This document shows, piece by piece, positions 48,968-52,478 of a stretch of DNA of 52,478 nucleotides. The stretch comes from an uncultured Pelagibacteraceae bacterium. Lineage in GTDB: Bacteria; Pseudomonadota; Alphaproteobacteria; Pelagibacterales; Pelagibacteraceae. The translations under genes were made by a program, and so were the position numbers. The stretch spans positions 1-52,478 of the forward strand of contig CAJXBA010000006.1 in the NCBI GenBank assembly GCA_913050185.1, given 5' to 3'. The first letter of the stretch is position 1. The number at the start of each line of letters is the position of its first letter. A model generated the notes under the pieces. It searched no databases and was not told the origin of the DNA. It saw only the letters and a program-made list of their open reading frames with translations.

Positions 48968-51900
48968 TTAATCTAGTTCCTTCTTTATCTAAGAAAACCG
49001 GGTCTGATACAGTAACTTCAATTGTTTTGTTTGCCATTGGTACAAAAAGCTTTTTTCCTTTTAATTTTTTTCCATTCTTTACAACAGCTAAAGCAATAGA
49101 TTTATTCAAGTTTGGACTATAATAGCTTGAAGTAATGTGTCCAATCATATCCATTGGTGGTCTATTTTTAACTTCAGCGACAATTTGGGCCCCTTCCTCA
49201 AGAATTTCGTTTGGGTCTTTGGTTAATAGACCTACATAATGTTTTCTATCTTCTCTTGCCGTGTCAGATCTATATAAAGATCTTTTTCCAATAAAATCAT
49301 ATTTCTTTTTACTTACTATCCAATCCATCTGAAGATCGATTGGAGTAATCGTTCCATCAGTTTCTTGACCAGTAATTATGAAGCCTTTTTCAGCTCTTAA
49401 TAAATGCATAGCTTCTGTACCATATGGAGTGATTCCATATTCTTTTCCTGCATCCATACATTTTTCCCATACTGATTGTCCATAGTTAGCTTGTATATTT
49501 ATTTCGTAACTTAATTCTCCAGTAAAACTTATTCTCATTACACGACATTTTATTTTATTTATTGAACCTTCTTTAAAACTCATATGAGGAAAATTTTGAT
49601 CTGAATAATCAATATTTTCAGTTACTTTTTCTAATATTTTTTTGCTATGAGGTCCACAAACACTTACTGTTGCGAAGTGATCTGTTACAGAAGTTAAATA
49701 TACTTTTAATTCAGGCCATTCAGTTTGTAAAAAATCTTCAAGTTTACTCATTACCGTTGCGGCCCCACCTGTTGTTGTTGTCATAATGTAATGATTTTCA
49801 TTTAAGCGTGTAGTAACACCGTCATCGTAAACCATTCCGTCATCATTAAGCATCAATCCATATCGACATTTAGCAATTGCTAATTTATTCCATGCATTTG
49901 TGTAAACACGGTTAAGAAATTCGGAAGCATCACTGCCCTGAATGTCAATTTTACCCAACGTGGAAGCATCTAATATTCCAGCTTTTGTTCTAGCAGCTTT
50001 CGATTCTCTTTGAACAGCATCAAACATGCTTTCGTTATCGACAGGATAGTACCAAGCTCTTTTCCATTGACCAACATCTTCAAATTTTGCATTGTTTTTT
50101 TTATGCCATGAATGAATAGGGGTTCTTCTTATTATATCGAAAAACTGGTTAACATTTCTTCCAACAATAGCACCAAAAGTTAATGGGGTATAAGGAGGCC
50201 GAAATGTTGTTGTGCCTAAATCTCCCATTTTAGTATTGGTTGTTTCAGCCACTATTCCCAAGGCATGCATATTTGCTATTTTACCCTGATCAGTAGCCAT
50301 TCCTGTTGTTGTATATCGTTTAACATGTTCTATTGATTTATATCCTTCTCTTAACGCTAACTTTATATCCTTAGCAGTAACGTCATTTTGGAAATCAATA
50401 AAAGATTTTGTTTTTCCTAAAGCTTTATTAGATGGTAACAACCAAATATTTTCTAAATCACCTTCTTTTGGTTCAGAAATTTTATTTTTATTTTCTACGT
50501 TTTGGTTAATAAATTCACTAGTTTTTTGATTACTTTCATTAATTATATCTGCAAGTTTAAATGTGCCATTACAGGATCCAATAGAAATTTGACTTTGTTT
50601 TGTCTTTTTGGGATAAAAGCAAAAATTTTGATTGTTAAAATCCAACTTACCACCTGATTGAGTGAACAAATGGACGGCTGGTGTCCAACCTCCAGACATT
50701 GCCACTGAATCACATTTAATGTTTATTTTTTTGCCAATTACAACACTATTGTCTTTGGATAATTTCATCACAGATACATTTTTGACTTTTGCATGACCAG
50801 ATGAAGAAACTATTGTATGTTTCCAATAAATTTTTAAACCTAGTTCGTTACATTTTTTCGGTAAATCCCCTGACGATTCCTCTCTAATATCAACGATAGC
50901 TTGTACTTTTGAATTTTTATTGTGCAATTCAATAGCTGTTTCATAGGCGCTATCGTTGTTAGTGAAAATAACAATTTTATTACCACATTTTACACCATAA
51001 AAATTAAGATATTTTTTGACTGCTGACGACAACATTATTCCAGGTCTATCATTGCCATCAAAGACCAATGGCCTTTCAATAGAACCTGTGGCTAAAATTA
51101 CTTTTTTTGCTCTTACTTTCCATAATCTTTGTCTTATTTTTTCTTTTTTTTCATTCTCTGAAAGATGGTCTGTTAAATTTTGCATCATTATTAAATAATT
51201 ATAATTGTGATATGCAGATACAGTTGTTCTGTTTAAAATTTTAATATTTTTAAAATTTGATAATTCTTTACATTTATCTTTGATCCATTCAGTAGGAGAG
51301 AGATCATTTATTTTAATGTTCTCTTTACTTGATGATAATAAATTTTCGCCAAATTCAGGTTTCTCATCAACTAGTAATATTTTCTTTCCAGATTTTGCAG
51401 CTATTAAAGCTGCTGTAATGCCAGCTGGACCACCGCCAACAATCAAAACATCACAATGATAATATTTATGATCGTATTTATCTGGATCTTTTTCTGTGGG
51501 TGATTTGCCCAAACCAGCAGATTTTCTTATAAAATATTCGTACTTTCCCCATAATTTAGAAGGCCACATGAAAGTTTTGTAATAAAAACCAGCGGAAAGA
51601 ATAGAAGAGAAAATACTATTAATTTCACCTATATCAAATTTAACATTAGGCCAACAATTTTGACTTTGAGCCTCAAGACCTTCACAAATCTCAATTTGTG
51701 TAGCTCTTACATTTGGATCAGTTTTTGCTTTATCTTTATCTTTTATTATTTGGACTAGTGCATTTGGTTCCTCTGATCCAGAACTTAAAATTCCTCTAGG
51801 TCTATGATATTTAAAGCTTCTCCCAATCAAATGAATACCATTTGCTAGTAGGGCAGATGCTAAAGAGTCACCTTTGTAACCTAAAAGAGTTTTTCCATTG

Positions 51901-51968
51901 AACTTGAAAGAAATTTTTTCAGTTTGATTAATTCCTTCTCCGGATTCTAATCTAAAATTATTTGACAT
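48960..51968 (-). CDS. soxA: Sarcosine oxidase alpha subunit
   Basis: The alpha subunit binds NAD and folate and passes the methylene group of sarcosine to tetrahydrofolate. It has 1002 residues. An N-terminal ferredoxin-like domain (about 15-105, with SLASALLANGIHLIGRSFKY) is followed by a dinucleotide site GGGPAG at 178-183 (DVLIVGGGPAGITAALIAAK). A second half of glycine-cleavage T-protein type follows, with GILDASTLGKIDIQG and EAMHLLRAEKGFIITGQETD. It lies 2 bases after soxD. Dimethylglycine or a related methylated amine could also be the substrate. Confidence 0.95.
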   Translation of the reverse strand: MSNNFRLESGEGINQTEKISFKFNGKTLLGYKGDSLASALLANGIHLIGRSFKYHRPRGILSSGSEEPNALVQIIKDKDKAKTDPNVRATQIEICEGLEAQSQNCWPNVKFDIGEINSIFSSILSAGFYYKTFMWPSKLWGKYEYFIRKSAGLGKSPTEKDPDKYDHKYYHCDVLIVGGGPAGITAALIAAKSGKKILLVDEKPEFGENLLSSSKENIKINDLSPTEWIKDKCKELSNFKNIKILNRTTVSAYHNYNYLIMMQNLTDHLSENEKKEKIRQRLWKVRAKKVILATGSIERPLVFDGNDRPGIMLSSAVKKYLNFYGVKCGNKIVIFTNNDSAYETAIELHNKNSKVQAIVDIREESSGDLPKKCNELGLKIYWKHTIVSSSGHAKVKNVSVMKLSKDNSVVIGKKINIKCDSVAMSGGWTPAVHLFTQSGGKLDFNNQNFCFYPKKTKQSQISIGSCNGTFKLADIINESNQKTSEFINQNVENKNKISEPKEGDLENIWLLPSNKALGKTKSFIDFQNDVTAKDIKLALREGYKSIEHVKRYTTTGMATDQGKIANMHALGIVAETTNTKMGDLGTTTFRPPYTPLTFGAIVGRNVNQFFDIIRRTPIHSWHKKNNAKFEDVGQWKRAWYYPVDNESMFDAVQRESKAARTKAGILDASTLGKIDIQGSDASEFLNRVYTNAWNKLAIAKCRYGLMLNDDGMVYDDGVTTRLNENHYIMTTTTGGAATVMSKLEDFLQTEWPELKVYLTSVTDHFATVSVCGPHSKKILEKVTENIDYSDQNFPHMSFKEGSINKIKCRVMRISFTGELSYEINIQANYGQSVWEKCMDAGKEYGITPYGTEAMHLLRAEKGFIITGQETDGTITPIDLQMDWIVSKKKYDFIGKRSLYRSDTAREDRKHYVGLLTKDPNEILEEGAQIVAEVKNRPPMDMIGHITSSYYSPNLNKSIALAVVKNGKKLKGKKLFVPMANKTIEVTVSDPVFLDKEGTRLNA

Positions 51969-51970
51969 GA

Positions 51971-52243
51971 TTATACTGGAGGTTTTTCTCCAATTTTATA
52001 AACAGAGTGAATTTTATCTTTTGATGTATCTCTAGCCATGTTAAACCATCTTCTGCACCCATGTGAATGGTTCCATCTCTCATAATGAATACCTTTTATA
52101 TTTTTTCTCATAAAAAGATATTCAGCCCATTGATCATCAGTAAGCTCTGTTGGTTTTTTAGGTCTATTAATATGCGCCTCACCCCCATAACTAAATTCGC
52201 TATGATCTCTTTCACCACAATAAGGGCATTTAATTATAAACAT
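51971..52243 (-). CDS. soxD: Sarcosine oxidase delta subunit
   Basis: The delta subunit is a small zinc protein of the sarcosine oxidase tetramer. It has 90 residues. Cys6 and Cys9 (CPYCGERDHSEFSYGGEAH), His59 and Cys63 (NHSHGCRRWF) are the expected zinc ligands, all present. It starts 1 base after soxB ends. Confidence 0.95.
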   Translation of the reverse strand: MFIIKCPYCGERDHSEFSYGGEAHINRPKKPTELTDDQWAEYLFMRKNIKGIHYERWNHSHGCRRWFNMARDTSKDKIHSVYKIGEKPPV

Positions 52244-52244
52244 A

Positions 52245-52478
52245 TCAGTGTGCTACTGCGGCGGCACCATGCTCATCAACAAGATCACCGCTAACAAATC
52301 TATTGATATTAAATGGTGCATTTAATGCATGTGGTTCATCTTTAGCTATTGTATATGCAAATAAATGTCCCGATCCAGGTGTAGCTTTAAATCCTCCAGT
52401 TCCCCAACCACAATTAAAATAAAGTCCCTTTATGGGAGTCTTGCTAATTATTGGACTTGCATCTGGACATATATCCAC
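52245..52478 (-). CDS. soxB: Sarcosine oxidase beta subunit, C-terminal part
   Basis: Only the last 77 residues are in the window; the gene continues past the right edge, so its start is not visible. [20 protein letters not shown] is the C-terminal FAD-binding segment of the D-amino-acid-oxidase-like beta subunit, which holds the covalent flavin and the substrate site. It is first in the visible soxBDAG operon. Confidence 0.9.
   Translation of the reverse strand: MDICPDASPIISKTPIKGLYFNCGWGTGGFKATPGSGHLFAYTIAKDEPHALNAPFNINRFVSGDLVDEHGAAAVAH

Overview
This window is a gene-dense, strongly AT-rich stretch of a bacterial chromosome with 61 protein genes, three intact tRNA genes and one tRNA fragment. 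The best fit is a marine alphaproteobacterium of the SAR11 (Pelagibacterales) type. Four things point there: the low GC; gaps between genes that are often zero to a few bases; the gene order rlmB / tRNA-Tyr / tRNA-Gly / tuf / tRNA-Trp / secE; and a soxBDAG sarcosine oxidase operon next to streamlined housekeeping genes. The clade is inferred from content and style. There is no rRNA gene here to confirm it.

Layout. (1) Bases 1-373 carry no gene I recognise. They hold five short hairpins and a near-repeat, and they abut the 5' half of a tRNA-Thr(UGU) on the minus strand that stops after the anticodon arm. (2) rlmB (minus) runs away from tRNA-Tyr, tRNA-Gly, tuf, tRNA-Trp, secE and nusG (plus). 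(3) From 3610 to 30274 runs one nearly continuous plus-strand transcription and translation block: rplK-rplA-rplJ-rplL-rpoB-rpoC, rpsL-rpsG-fusA, the S10 and spc operons, secY-adk, and rpsM-rpsK-rpoA-rplQ. The usual tuf is absent between fusA and rpsJ, and rpmD is absent between rpsE and rplO. (4) From 30348 to 43071 lie mixed short operons: a 23S pseudouridine synthase, lipB, mgtE, panC, galU-ugd, ridA with a small exported lysine-rich protein and topA, then pyrB-pyrC(like)-plsY, and ruvX. (5) 43112-46979 is gatC-gatA-gatB plus a SAM-dependent O-methyltransferase. (6) 47068 to the right edge holds a MATE exporter and the minus-strand soxB(partial)-soxD-soxA-soxG operon.

How the genes work together. 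The first 30 kb builds the ribosome, RNA polymerase, elongation factors and Sec translocon. The rest supplies lipoylation, Mg uptake, pantothenate, UDP-sugars, pyrimidine synthesis, phospholipid acylation, charging of Gln- or Asn-tRNA by transamidation, and catabolism of methylated glycine to C1-folate.

I found no CRISPR array, insertion sequence, phage or clearly new multi-gene system. The points most worth a second look are the broken tRNA-Thr with its structured flank, the loss of one zinc-ligand cysteine in RpoC (Ser898), the dihydroorotase-like protein lacking its metal-binding histidines, the hairpin that contains the rpoB ribosome binding site, and the missing rpmD.
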